From an uncultured Sphingomonadaceae bacterium (GTDB taxonomy: Bacteria > Pseudomonadota > Alphaproteobacteria > Sphingomonadales > Sphingomonadaceae), in the NCBI GenBank assembly GCA_937995515.1, contig CALKJZ010000019.1, positions 62,001 to 126,000 on the forward strand: a DNA stretch of 64,000 bases, given 5' to 3'. Below are positions 43,171 to 51,968 of the stretch, piece by piece. Position 1 is the stretch's first letter. Each line of letters opens with the position of its first letter. Both the position numbers and the translations under genes were made by a program. The notes beneath the pieces were generated by a model. The model saw only the letters and a list, made by a program, of their open reading frames with translations, was not told the origin of the DNA and ran no database searches.

Positions 43171-45447
43171 ATGCCACGCGGCCGCGCAACCAGGGAGACA
43201 GGCGTGCTGGCGGTCGTCCTCGCAGCCGCTGCGGCCCACGCCGCCCATGCGGCCGGGGTGGACGAGGGGGCCGAGCCCGGCCCCGAGGCGGGCGCGATCC
43301 CCATCATCCTCGTAACGGCAAGCCGCGAGCAGGCGTTCGATGCCGGTGGCTCGGTGCACCGGCTCGATGCCGAGGATCTGGCCATCTTCGCGCAGGCCGA
43401 TGTGAACCGGGTGCTGCGCGCCGTGCCAGGCCTTGTGCTGCAGGAGGAGGAGGGCTTCGGGCTCAGGCCCAACATCGGGATCCGCGGCTCGGGATCGGAC
43501 CGCTCGGCGCGTGTTGCCATCATGGAGGATGGCGTGCTGGTGGCGCCTGCGCCCTACGCGGCGCCGGCGGCCTATTATTTCCCCCGCCTCGCCCGCGTGT
43601 CGGCCGTCGAGGTGGCCAAGGGGCCGGCCGGCATCAAATATGGCCCGCTGACCATCGGCGGGGCGATCGGCTTTCTGTCGACCCCGATCCCCGAGCGCGA
43701 CGGCCGGCCGGGGGGGCACGCCGACCTTCTGGGCGGCAGTTTCGGCACGGTGCGCGCGCATGGCAATCTCGGCGGCTGGTTCCCGCTGTCGGGCCCGCTC
43801 GAGGGCGGCGTGCTGGTCGAGGGGCTCCTCGAGCGCTCGACCGGCTTCAAGCGGCTGGACAGCCCGGCAGGCGCCGACACGGGCTATGACATCCGCGACA
43901 TGGTGGTGAAGCTGGGCCTGCGCAGCAGCGACGGCCGGCACGACCTGCAGCTGAAGTTCCAGCGCTACGAGGAGACCTCGGACGAGACCTATCTCGGCCT
44001 GACGCGGGGCGACTTCCTCGCCAGCCCGCGCCGGCGCTACGCGGCCTCCCAGCTCGACCGGATGGACGTGCGGCAGGACTTCTGGCAGGCAAGCTGGCGA
44101 TTTTCGCCCTCAGCGGATCTCGAGCTCGCCGCCATCGGCTATGTGCGGGAGACCAGCCGCGCCTGGGTGAAACTGCAGGACGTGCGCAACGCTGCCGACC
44201 GCGGGTGGAGCCCGCTCTCCAGTGTCCTGCTGCGGCCGGAGGCCTTTGCCACCGAGCTTGCCGACCTGCGCGGCACCACCGGCTTCGTGGGGCGCACGGG
44301 CGCGCTCAGGGTGCGCAACAACGCCCGCAGCTACGCGGCAAAGGGCGCGCAGATCGTGGCGGTCGGCCGCTTTGCAACCGGCCCGCTCGCGCATCGCCTC
44401 GAGGCCTCGGCGCGCTATCACGAGGACAGCGAGGACCGGCTCCAGGATGATGCCCGCTATACCAATGTGGGAGGCGTGCTCCGGCTTGCGAACGCCGGAG
44501 CGCCGGGCAGCCAGGACAACCGCCTGGGCGAGGCGCGCGCCCTCGCCTTCTATCTGCGCGACACGATCGAGGCCGGGCCGGTGACCCTGACCCCGGGGCT
44601 GCGGCATGAGACCATCCGGCTGGTGCAGACGCGCTGGGCGCCCGGCGATGCCGCGCGTGTGACCCCGACGGGCATTGTCCGGACCGAGGTCGACGTCTGG
44701 ATCCCCGGCATCGGCATCACGGTCGACATGGGAGGCGGGCTGCGGCTGGTGGGAGGGGCGCACCGCGGGTTCCGCAACCCGGCGCCGGGGGCGTCGGCCA
44801 GGGCCGAGACCAGCTGGAACTATGAGGCGGGCCTGCGGTTCGGCAGCCCGCGCTCGGGCCTGGAGGTGATGGGCTTTCTCAACGCCTATGACAATCTGGT
44901 CGGCACCTGCACGGCCTCGACGGGCGGCGGCTGCGAGCCGGGGGACGAGTTCGATGGCGGCCGGGCGCGCGCGGCCGGGCTGGAGCTGACCGCCCAGCAC
45001 CGGCTGGCGGGGCTCGACACGCACGGCTTCGCGCTGCCTGTCCTCCTTGTCTACACGCTTCTCGACACGAGGTTCAAGACCAGCTTCGTGAGCGGCTTCG
45101 GGCCGTGGGGCACGGTCAGCGCCGGGGATTCCCTCCCTTATGCGCCGCGCCACCAGCTGACGCTCGGGCTCGGCCTCGAGCTGCCGCGCTTCAGGCTGGA
45201 CGGGCTTCTGAACCTTCAGTCGGAGGCGCGCAACACCGCCGGGCGTGGCCCCATCCGCCCCGACGACCGGGTGGACGGCCGGGTCGTGATCGATCTCGCC
45301 GCGCGCTACCAGATCCGGCCGGGGCTTGCCCTCTTCGGAACCGTCACCAACCTCCTCGATTCGGTCTACAATGTGTCGCTGCGCCCGTCGGGCTTCCGCC
45401 CCGGCCTGCCGCGCGCCGTCCTTGCGGGGCTCAAGGCCGATTTCTGA
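43171..45447 (+). CDS. TonB-dependent receptor, FecA/iron-citrate type
   Basis: A 758-residue outer-membrane transporter with a signal region (TGVLAVVLAAAAAHAAHAAG). The TonB-box-like PIILVTASREQAF is followed by the plug domain (LRAVPGLVLQEEEGFGLRPNIGIRGSGSDR, VEVAKGPAGIKYG) and a beta-barrel that ends AGLKADF. The plug sequence resembles FecA-like receptors for iron(III) chelates, so siderophore uptake is likely. There is no FecIR-type regulator next to it. The ATG at 43171 follows ACGGAGAA. It is convergent with the alkaline phosphatase gene. Confidence 0.88.
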   Translation: MPRGRATRETGVLAVVLAAAAAHAAHAAGVDEGAEPGPEAGAIPIILVTASREQAFDAGGSVHRLDAEDLAIFAQADVNRVLRAVPGLVLQEEEGFGLRPNIGIRGSGSDRSARVAIMEDGVLVAPAPYAAPAAYYFPRLARVSAVEVAKGPAGIKYGPLTIGGAIGFLSTPIPERDGRPGGHADLLGGSFGTVRAHGNLGGWFPLSGPLEGGVLVEGLLERSTGFKRLDSPAGADTGYDIRDMVVKLGLRSSDGRHDLQLKFQRYEETSDETYLGLTRGDFLASPRRRYAASQLDRMDVRQDFWQASWRFSPSADLELAAIGYVRETSRAWVKLQDVRNAADRGWSPLSSVLLRPEAFATELADLRGTTGFVGRTGALRVRNNARSYAAKGAQIVAVGRFATGPLAHRLEASARYHEDSEDRLQDDARYTNVGGVLRLANAGAPGSQDNRLGEARALAFYLRDTIEAGPVTLTPGLRHETIRLVQTRWAPGDAARVTPTGIVRTEVDVWIPGIGITVDMGGGLRLVGGAHRGFRNPAPGASARAETSWNYEAGLRFGSPRSGLEVMGFLNAYDNLVGTCTASTGGGCEPGDEFDGGRARAAGLELTAQHRLAGLDTHGFALPVLLVYTLLDTRFKTSFVSGFGPWGTVSAGDSLPYAPRHQLTLGLGLELPRFRLDGLLNLQSEARNTAGRGPIRPDDRVDGRVVIDLAARYQIRPGLALFGTVTNLLDSVYNVSLRPSGFRPGLPRAVLAGLKADF

Positions 45448-45480
45448 AGGCAGCCGGGCCGATGGGCTGCCCAAAGGGGA

Positions 45481-45513
45481 GGGGCGCGGACCCCGCGCCC
45501 GGGTCCGCGCCCC
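45481..45513 (+). terminator. Bidirectional hairpin between two convergent genes
   Basis: The arms 45481-45492 and 45502-45513 are a perfect 12-bp GC-rich stem with a nine-base loop. It sits 33 bp after the receptor stop and 38 bp after the phosphatase stop on the other strand, so it could stop transcription from both sides. No long T-run follows on the plus strand. Confidence 0.6.
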
Positions 45514-45550
45514 CCCTTGATGCGACCGGCTGGACCGGATGGGCGGACCG

Positions 45551-47179
45551 TCAGGCGGCCGCTGTCTCGAGCCGGCGGCGGCGGCGCAGGCCCGCGCCCA
45601 CGATGCCGAAGCCGGCGATCATCATCGCCCAGCTGGCCGGCTCGGGCACCACGCTGCCAAGGCCGAGCGCCCGCGCAATGGCCGGGGCCACGCCGGTGTT
45701 GTCGATGTAGCGGCCATCGTTGAACCCGAGGCCGCCGAAGCCGCCCTCGAAGCCGTCCGCAAGGCCCGGGTCGATGCCGACGACGAAGCTGTAGAAGTGC
45801 GCCGCCCCCGCGCCGTGCGCAAAGAACAGCGTGTTCTCGTTGGTGTGGGTGCCATAGTGCCACCGCACGCCCGGCAGCACGCCCGCGCCGCGGTTCTCGA
45901 TCGGCTCGAAGGCGATGGTGTCGGAGTTGGGGCCCATCGGAATGCCGTTGCCATGGTCGGTCAGCACGATGATGAGCGTCTCGTCCCACGAGGACATGGT
46001 GTTCACCCAGTTGACCGCAGCGGCCACCGCCAGGTTGAAGTCGACCTGCTCCTCGATGATGCGGCCGGTGTTGTTGGCGTGCGCCATCCAGTCGACCGCG
46101 CCGCCCTCGACCATCAGGAAGAAGCCCTTGTCGGAGGCGGTCGAGAGGTGGTTGATGGCGCCCCTCGTCATCGTCTCAAGGGTGGGCACCGTTTCGATGA
46201 ACTTCACGCCCGAGGGGTTGGACAGGTCGGCGCCGAGCACCGATTCGACGCGGTTGGCCTGCAGCGTCGCCTGGACTGGCGCGATGCCCCACAGCGGGCC
46301 CATGAAGGTGAGCGTGCCGGCGGCGAGCGCGTCGAAGTCGGCCTTGGTCTCGATGAAGTTCCAGCCGGCTGCCCCGCTCTTCAGGGCCTCATACTGGGCG
46401 ACGCTCATGTAGGTCGTCGACGGGGTCGTGCGGGCGACGCCGCTGTGGTTGAACCAGGGGTGGCCGCCGCCCATCACGAGATCGAGCGCGCCGCCGGTGA
46501 GCATCTGCTGGGTGATCTGGTGGTAGTTGTTGCGGCTGATGTTCTGGGCGCCGAAGGCGGCCGGCGTTGCGTGGCTGAAGGGCACCGAGGAGATGGCGCC
46601 GGTGGCATAGCCGAGGCTCTTGAGGTTGGCGGTGATGAACGGCACGGCGTTTGCGAAATCGTCGAAGTTGATCGCGTTGTTGTAGCTCTTGATGCCCGCT
46701 GCGATCGCGGTGCCGGCGGCGGCCGAGTCGGTGTAGTTCCGCTTGACGAAGTGGTAGCCGGCGAAGAAGTTGGAATCGCCGGTGGGCACCGTGCTCCACG
46801 CCTGTGCCGGATCGTAGCTGACTTGCGGCGTGCCCGTGAAGGTTGGCGTCGTCGAGGTGTTGAGCGGGTAGGTGGTCATGCCAAGCTTGACCGAGAAGGC
46901 ATCATAGGGCTGCAGGCCCTTGGCGCCATATTGCCAGTAGCTCGCCATGTCCCACGTGCCCCAGCTGGCGCCGTCGGAGATGAAGAGGATCACGTTCTTG
47001 GCCTTGGCACCCGGCGTGGCCGCGCTGGTGGGCGTAACGGCGCCGCGCGGTTCGGCGGCCGGAAGGTTGGCCGCGACCGGCGCGCCGAGCGTGGGCATCG
47101 AGATTGCAGCATGGGCGGGCGCTGCGAGCCCAGATCCGAGCGCGAGCGCAAGGCCCGCGCGAAGCGACATGGTCGGCAT
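45551..47179 (-). CDS. PhoA-type alkaline phosphatase with PEPxxWA-CTERM tail
   Basis: A 542-residue secreted alkaline phosphatase. Asp69 (FISDGAS) and the nucleophilic Ser152 (TDSAAAGTA) match the PhoA active site, and the further metal ligands lie in MVEGGAVDWMAHANN, LTDHGNG and THTNENTLFFAHG. The signal peptide is LRAGLALALGSGLAAPAHA. The tail VVPEPASWAM, hydrophobic helix and RRRRR form a sphingomonad sorting signal, so the enzyme is probably processed at the envelope or released. The ATG at 47179 has AGGAGAACGTG upstream. The gene is probably induced by phosphate starvation through the array at 47263-47318. Confidence 0.9.
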   Translation of the reverse strand: MPTMSLRAGLALALGSGLAAPAHAAISMPTLGAPVAANLPAAEPRGAVTPTSAATPGAKAKNVILFISDGASWGTWDMASYWQYGAKGLQPYDAFSVKLGMTTYPLNTSTTPTFTGTPQVSYDPAQAWSTVPTGDSNFFAGYHFVKRNYTDSAAAGTAIAAGIKSYNNAINFDDFANAVPFITANLKSLGYATGAISSVPFSHATPAAFGAQNISRNNYHQITQQMLTGGALDLVMGGGHPWFNHSGVARTTPSTTYMSVAQYEALKSGAAGWNFIETKADFDALAAGTLTFMGPLWGIAPVQATLQANRVESVLGADLSNPSGVKFIETVPTLETMTRGAINHLSTASDKGFFLMVEGGAVDWMAHANNTGRIIEEQVDFNLAVAAAVNWVNTMSSWDETLIIVLTDHGNGIPMGPNSDTIAFEPIENRGAGVLPGVRWHYGTHTNENTLFFAHGAGAAHFYSFVVGIDPGLADGFEGGFGGLGFNDGRYIDNTGVAPAIARALGLGSVVPEPASWAMMIAGFGIVGAGLRRRRRLETAAA

Positions 47180-47262
47180 CACGTTCTCCTGAAACTGGCT
47201 TTGGTTGACCCCCGGAAGCAGCCCGGCAGACCCCGAGCCGGACCGCCCCGTCTGGCGTCGCC

Positions 47263-47318
47263 CTCCTAGGTTAACAGCGTGAAACCCCGATGGCCGCTGC
47301 GTGACGCTTTGGTGAAAG
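47263..47318 (-). promoter_or_regulatory. Pho-box-like array and promoter of the alkaline phosphatase gene
   Basis: On the minus strand four 7-mers start every 11 bp: CTTTCAC (47318-47312), GCGTCAC (47307-47301), CGGCCAT (47296-47290) and GTTTCAC (47285-47279). Ten bases later is TAGGAG (47268-47263), a plausible -10 hexamer. Geometry and -10 match the lipoprotein/receptor promoter at 6518-6584. This supports PhoB control of a phosphatase, which is also the usual biology. Confidence 0.65.
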
Positions 47319-47362
47319 GCCCGGCCCGGCGCCGGCTGGTGAAGGGCCCGGCCCGGCGCGGC
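47310..47362. repeat. 27-bp direct repeat overlapping the Pho-box array
   Basis: Two adjacent copies (47310-47336 and 47337-47362) share a TGGTGAAvGGCCCGGCCCGG core and differ by two substitutions or a one-base indel. The first copy contains the outermost Pho-box 7-mer. The second begins with a similar TGGTGAAG and runs to the traB stop. Confidence 0.8.
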
Positions 47363-48283
47363 TCAGCGGCGCCGCGCAGGACGGCGCTGTGGCGGCGGCA
47401 TCACCGGCTGCGGCGCAAGCCCGAGCGCCTCGAGCGTGTCGAGAAGGCTGTGCCGGCCGGCCATGTGGCCCGCGCCCACGGCCACGAACCGGTGCCCCGG
47501 GGTTTTCATCTGCGCGGCAATCCATTCGGCCCAGCGGGCGTTGCGATCCCTGAGCAGCAGCTGTTCGAGCATCGGCGAGCGGCGGAACTCGGCCTCCATC
47601 AGCTGCCCGAGGAGCTCGGCCCGCCCGCTCGTCCAGTGGCTGATGATCTGCCGGCTGCGCGCGTGCGACTCCGCCATGCCCTCCACGACGCCGATCAGCA
47701 GCTGCTGCTGGTCTGCCTCGGAGAGCGAATCGAAGAAGCCGAGCTGCTCCTCCAGGGTCTCGAGCGCCTCGATGGGCGTGTTGCGCAGCCGTGCGCGCTC
47801 GGTCAGCACCGCCTCGGCGCCGATGGCGGGCGAAAGACCGTTGCGCTCGGCCTCGAGGTTCCGGAGGGTGAGCGCGATGAACCAGGTCTTCATCCACTCA
47901 AGCGGCATGGGCTTCAGGCGCATGAGCTCGGCGTTGAGGCGCGCCTGCCACGCGGGCGGCACCCGATCGAGCACCGGGCGGGGCGCGGGGAGGCGCGCGA
48001 GGCGCAGCATCTCGGGCGCGAGCGCCGGCCCCTCGGGCATCCGGGTCTCGAGCACCAGCACGTCGGCGGAATCGAGCGCCCCGACCACGTGCGGCCGGAA
48101 CCAGCTGACCCCGCGCGGCAGGGCGTGCACCGTGCCGAAGAGGGTCACGCGCGCATCGCCCCGGCGGATCTCCCACATCAGGGGCGCGAGCGGCTCAGCC
48201 GGCGCAGGGGGCGCGCGCCCGGCAGCTGTGGCCGCAGCCCCGGCCACCAGCAGCGCCATCAGGAGGAGAAGGCGGGCGATCAC
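47363..48283 (-). CDS. TraB/GumN family protein
   Basis: A 306-residue secreted or periplasmic protein of the TraB/GumN family, putative metalloproteases related to eukaryotic TIKI. An N-terminal hydrophobic segment (ARLLLLMALLVAGAAATAA) is followed by the family motifs LFGTVHALP (Gx2H), LETRMPEG, LEQLGFFDSLS and VAVGAGHMAG. The start is a GTG that overlaps the synthetase stop by four bases (GTGA), indicating coupling. Substrate and role are not known. Confidence 0.85.
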   Translation of the reverse strand: MIARLLLLMALLVAGAAATAAGRAPPAPAEPLAPLMWEIRRGDARVTLFGTVHALPRGVSWFRPHVVGALDSADVLVLETRMPEGPALAPEMLRLARLPAPRPVLDRVPPAWQARLNAELMRLKPMPLEWMKTWFIALTLRNLEAERNGLSPAIGAEAVLTERARLRNTPIEALETLEEQLGFFDSLSEADQQQLLIGVVEGMAESHARSRQIISHWTSGRAELLGQLMEAEFRRSPMLEQLLLRDRNARWAEWIAAQMKTPGHRFVAVGAGHMAGRHSLLDTLEALGLAPQPVMPPPQRRPARRR

Positions 48284-49809
48284 GCCGCGCGCGTGGCCTT
48301 CGCCTCGGCCCAGTAGCGGTCTTTCAGCAGGCGCTTGTAGAGCTTGCCGGTTTCGTGGCGCGGAAGTTCGGGCAGGAAGTCGACGCTCTTCGGGCACTTG
48401 ACGGGGCTCAGCCGGCTGCGCGCATAGGCGATGAGCTCGGCCTCGAGCGCGGGGCCGGCATCGGCCCAGTCGCGCGGCTGGACGACCGCCTTGACCGCCT
48501 CGCCCAGCTCCTCGTCCGGGACTCCGAACACCGCGACATCGGCCACCTTGGGGTGCATGACGAGGATGTTCTCGGTCTCCTGCGGATAGACGTTCACCCC
48601 GCCGGAGATGATGGTGTAGCTCGCACGGTCGGTGAGGAAGAGATAGCCCTCCTCGTCGACATAGCCAAGGTCGCCGAAGGTGGCGCCGTGCGGGCCCTGG
48701 ACTTCGGCGGTCTTGGCCGGGTCGCGGTGGTAGGCAACGGGCGGGCCGCCGTGGAAGAAGATCCGCCCCTCGCGCCCCGGGGGCAGGAGGTTGCCCTCCT
48801 CGTCGACAATGCGGATCTCGCCGAGGAGCGAGCGGCCGACCGAGCCCTTCTTGCGCAGCCATTCCTCGGGCGAGATGGCGGTGAAGCCCGCGCCCTCGGT
48901 CGCCGAATAATATTCGAAGATGCGCGGCCCGAGCCAGTCGATCATCTTCTCCTTCACCTCCACCGGGCAGGGCGCGGCGGCGTGGATAAGGGCCTTCAAG
49001 GTCGGGAAGGTCCGCCCCTCGCGCGCCCTGTCGGGCAGCTTCAGGATCTTCACGAACATGGTGGGCACCACCTGGCTGTGGGTGACGCCATGGGCCTCGA
49101 TGAGGTCGAGGAAGCGCTCGGGCTCGAACTTCTCCATCACGATCACGGTGCCGCCGAGCCGGTGGACGGCGAGGCAGTAGCGCAGCGGTGCGGCATGGTA
49201 GAGCGGCGCCGGCGAAAGATAGACGGTATCGGGCCCGAAGCCGTAGAGCTGCGAGACCAGCATCAGGAGCGGCTCGACCGCATCGATCGGCCCTTCCGGA
49301 AGCGGCCCGGAGACACCCTTGGGCCGGCCGGTGGTGCCCGAGGAATAGAGCATGTCGCGCCCCGGGCTTTCATCGGCGATGCGGGCTGCCGGCTGTGCGG
49401 CCAGCGCCTCCTCGAGGCTCTGGAACCCGGGGATCGCGCCGCCGGCTGCAAAGCGGTGGCCGAGCGCCGGGAGTTTGCTTGCCACCTCGCCGAGCGCTGC
49501 GGATGCAACGAGGAGCTTTGCACCCGAATCCGAGACGATGTAGCCGGCCTCGTCGGCCGTCAGGCGGGTGGAGATGCAGGTGTAGACCAGCCCGGCGCGC
49601 TGCGCGCCCCAGCACAGCGGCAGGAAATCGAGGCTGTTGAGCAGGAAGAAGGCCACGACATCGCCGCGCTTGAGGCCCGCGGCGCGGAACAGCTGCGCGG
49701 CCTGGTTGGAGCGGGCCTCGAGCCCGGCATAGCTCAGCTCTTCGCCCGAGCTGGCCATGATGACGGCTGGCTTGTCTGGCTGGTTCGCCGCATGATGGAA
49801 CGGGTGCAT
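48280..49809 (-). CDS. Acyl-CoA synthetase (AMP-binding)
   Basis: A 509-residue ANL-superfamily ligase. The phosphate-binding motif is YSSGTTGRPKGV, the adenine motif is YYSATEGAG, the hinge is FLTDRASYTIISGGVNVYP and the C-terminal lysine lies in LPRHETGKLYKR. It should activate fatty or related carboxylic acids as CoA thioesters. Its stop overlaps the GTG of the TraB gene. The 65-bp gap to the divergent molybdo-enzyme gene presumably holds both promoters, though I cannot place them surely. Chain-length preference cannot be read. Confidence 0.9.
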   Translation of the reverse strand: MHPFHHAANQPDKPAVIMASSGEELSYAGLEARSNQAAQLFRAAGLKRGDVVAFFLLNSLDFLPLCWGAQRAGLVYTCISTRLTADEAGYIVSDSGAKLLVASAALGEVASKLPALGHRFAAGGAIPGFQSLEEALAAQPAARIADESPGRDMLYSSGTTGRPKGVSGPLPEGPIDAVEPLLMLVSQLYGFGPDTVYLSPAPLYHAAPLRYCLAVHRLGGTVIVMEKFEPERFLDLIEAHGVTHSQVVPTMFVKILKLPDRAREGRTFPTLKALIHAAAPCPVEVKEKMIDWLGPRIFEYYSATEGAGFTAISPEEWLRKKGSVGRSLLGEIRIVDEEGNLLPPGREGRIFFHGGPPVAYHRDPAKTAEVQGPHGATFGDLGYVDEEGYLFLTDRASYTIISGGVNVYPQETENILVMHPKVADVAVFGVPDEELGEAVKAVVQPRDWADAGPALEAELIAYARSRLSPVKCPKSVDFLPELPRHETGKLYKRLLKDRYWAEAKATRAA

Positions 49810-49874
49810 CGCTCTCCCTCGTCGTGTCGTGCGCGGTGATGGTTAGGGGGAAGGCGCGTGCGAGGGGAGAAAAA

Positions 49875-51965
49875 ATGCGCCGGACCCACGTCCGAACCTG
49901 TCATATTTGCGAGGCCAACTGCGGAATCCTCGTGGAGATGGACGGCGACGCGGTGCGCGCCATCCGCGGCAACCCGGACGATGTGCTCTCGCGCGGCCAC
50001 ATCTGCCCCAAGGCGACAGCGATTGCCGACATCGAGGCCGACCCCGACCGGCTGCGCCGGCCGGTGCGGCGCGAGGGCACGGGCTGGGTGGAGGCGGATT
50101 GGGACGAGGCCTTCTGCGACATCGCTGCGCGGATGGCGGCGATCAGGGCCGCGGGCGGCGAGGCCGCGCTCTACATCGGCAACCCCAGCGCGCACAATTT
50201 CGCGCTTGGCATGCAGCTCGGCCTGCTCAAGAAGGCGCTTGCCACGCGCAACGTCTTCTCTGCCTCGACGGTCGACCAGATCCCGCACCAGCTGGTGCAG
50301 ATGTGGATGTATGGCCACAACGCGCTCTTTCCCATTCCGGATATCGACCGCACGCAGCTCATGCTGATCGTGGGCGGCAACCCGCTGGCCTCCAACGGCA
50401 GTGTCTGGACGGTGCCCGACGTGAAGCGGCGGATTTCCGCGCTCAAGGCGCGCGGTGGGCGGCTGGTGGTGGTGGACCCGCGCCGCACCGAGACCGCGGC
50501 GACGGCCGACACGCACCACTTCATCCGCCCGGGCACGGATGCCGCCTTCCTCCTCGGGCTGCTGGTCGCGCTCGACGAGGCGGGGCTGGTCAACCCCGGC
50601 CGGCTTGCGCCGCTGCTCGATCCCGGCTGGAAGGCGGCGTGGGAGGCCTTCGGCCGGTTCAGGATCGAGGCGCTGGCCAGCTGGTGCGCGGTGCCTGCCG
50701 AGGCGATCCGCGAGCTTGCCCGGGCGCTTGGCGCCGGGCCGCCGGCGATCGTCTATGGCCGGATGGGGGTTTCGGTGAGCCCGTTCGGGGCGCTCAACCA
50801 TTGGCTCATCCAGTGCCTCAACATCGCAACCGGCAATCTCGACCGCGAGGGCGGGCTTCTCTTCTCGGTGCCGCCGGCCGACGTGGTGATGGCGAGCGGT
50901 CCGGGAAGCTACGGCCGGTATCGCTCCCGGGTGCGCGGCCTGCCCGAGGTGATGGGCGAATATCCGGTTGCAACCCTTGCCGACGAGATCGAGACCCCGG
51001 GGCCCGGGCAGGTGCGGGCGCTGGTGACGGTGGCGGGCAACCCGGTGCTTTCAACGCCCGACGGAAGCCGGCTTGCGCGCGCGCTCGGTGGCCTTGACCT
51101 GATGGTGGCGGTGGACATGTATGTGACCGCCACCTCGGCCCACGCGCACTGGATCCTGCCGCCGTGCGGGCCGCTTGCGAAGGCGCACTACCCGCTGCTG
51201 CTGGGGCCGATTGCGGTGCGCAACTTCGCCAAATATGCGCCGCCCGCGCGGCCGCTGGCCGAGGGCGAGAAGGACGACTGGCAGATCGTGGCCGGCCTTG
51301 CAGCGGCGATTGCAAGGGCGCGCGGGCTCGAGCGTCCAGCCCCCGTCGACCCGGAGGCCGCGCTCGACCGCTGGCTCCGTGCGGGCACGAGCGGGCTGAC
51401 GCTCGACGACCTGCGCGCCGCGCCGCACGGGATCGACCTTGGCCCGCACGCGGGCGGGCGGCTGCCGGCGCGGCTGCGCACCGCCGACGGCCGGATCCAT
51501 GCCGCGCCCGAGGCCTGCCTTGCCGATCTCGACCGGCTTCGCGAGGCCATAGCCGCGCCGCGCCCGCCCGGCCTGCTGCTGATCGGCCGGCGTCACATCC
51601 GCACCAACAACAGCTGGCTTTCCAACTCGCGGCGGCTGGTGAAGGGGCCGGATCGCTGCACGCTGATGATCCACCCCGAGGATGCCGCCCGGCGCGGCAT
51701 CGGCCACGGCGACACGGTGACGGTGACGAGCCGCGTGGGCAGGGTGACGGTGCCTGCCGAGGTCACGCAGGCGATCATGCCCGGCGTGGTCTCGCTGCCG
51801 CACGGCTGGGGCCATGGCCGCCCCGGGGTCCGGCTGCGCGTGGCGCAGGAGCGGCCCGGGGTCAGCCTCAACGACCTGACCGACCCGGCCGCCCTCGACC
51901 CCGTCTCGGGCAATGCGGTGCTGAACGGCACGCCGGTCGAGGTGGAACGCGCAGCGCCCGCCTGA
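49875..51965 (+). CDS. Molybdopterin-dependent oxidoreductase (DMSO reductase superfamily)
   Basis: A 696-residue bis-molybdopterin enzyme. The N-terminal [4Fe-4S] ligands are C-x2-C-x3-C and a later Cys (CHICEANC ... GHICPK). The molybdopterin domains follow (MLIVGGNPLASNG, VVVDPRRTETAATADTHHFIRPGTD, ALVTVAGNPVLS) and the C-terminal MopB domain carries IRTNNSWLSNS and HGWGHGRPG. No Tat signal is visible, so it probably acts in the cytoplasm. At the usual metal-ligand region I see SASTVDQ and no Cys or Sec, so the ligand is unclear. No electron-transfer subunit is adjacent. The ATG at 49875 follows GGGGAGA. It is not a clear formate dehydrogenase. Confidence 0.87.
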   Translation: MRRTHVRTCHICEANCGILVEMDGDAVRAIRGNPDDVLSRGHICPKATAIADIEADPDRLRRPVRREGTGWVEADWDEAFCDIAARMAAIRAAGGEAALYIGNPSAHNFALGMQLGLLKKALATRNVFSASTVDQIPHQLVQMWMYGHNALFPIPDIDRTQLMLIVGGNPLASNGSVWTVPDVKRRISALKARGGRLVVVDPRRTETAATADTHHFIRPGTDAAFLLGLLVALDEAGLVNPGRLAPLLDPGWKAAWEAFGRFRIEALASWCAVPAEAIRELARALGAGPPAIVYGRMGVSVSPFGALNHWLIQCLNIATGNLDREGGLLFSVPPADVVMASGPGSYGRYRSRVRGLPEVMGEYPVATLADEIETPGPGQVRALVTVAGNPVLSTPDGSRLARALGGLDLMVAVDMYVTATSAHAHWILPPCGPLAKAHYPLLLGPIAVRNFAKYAPPARPLAEGEKDDWQIVAGLAAAIARARGLERPAPVDPEAALDRWLRAGTSGLTLDDLRAAPHGIDLGPHAGGRLPARLRTADGRIHAAPEACLADLDRLREAIAAPRPPGLLLIGRRHIRTNNSWLSNSRRLVKGPDRCTLMIHPEDAARRGIGHGDTVTVTSRVGRVTVPAEVTQAIMPGVVSLPHGWGHGRPGVRLRVAQERPGVSLNDLTDPAALDPVSGNAVLNGTPVEVERAAPA

Positions 51966-51968
51966 GGC

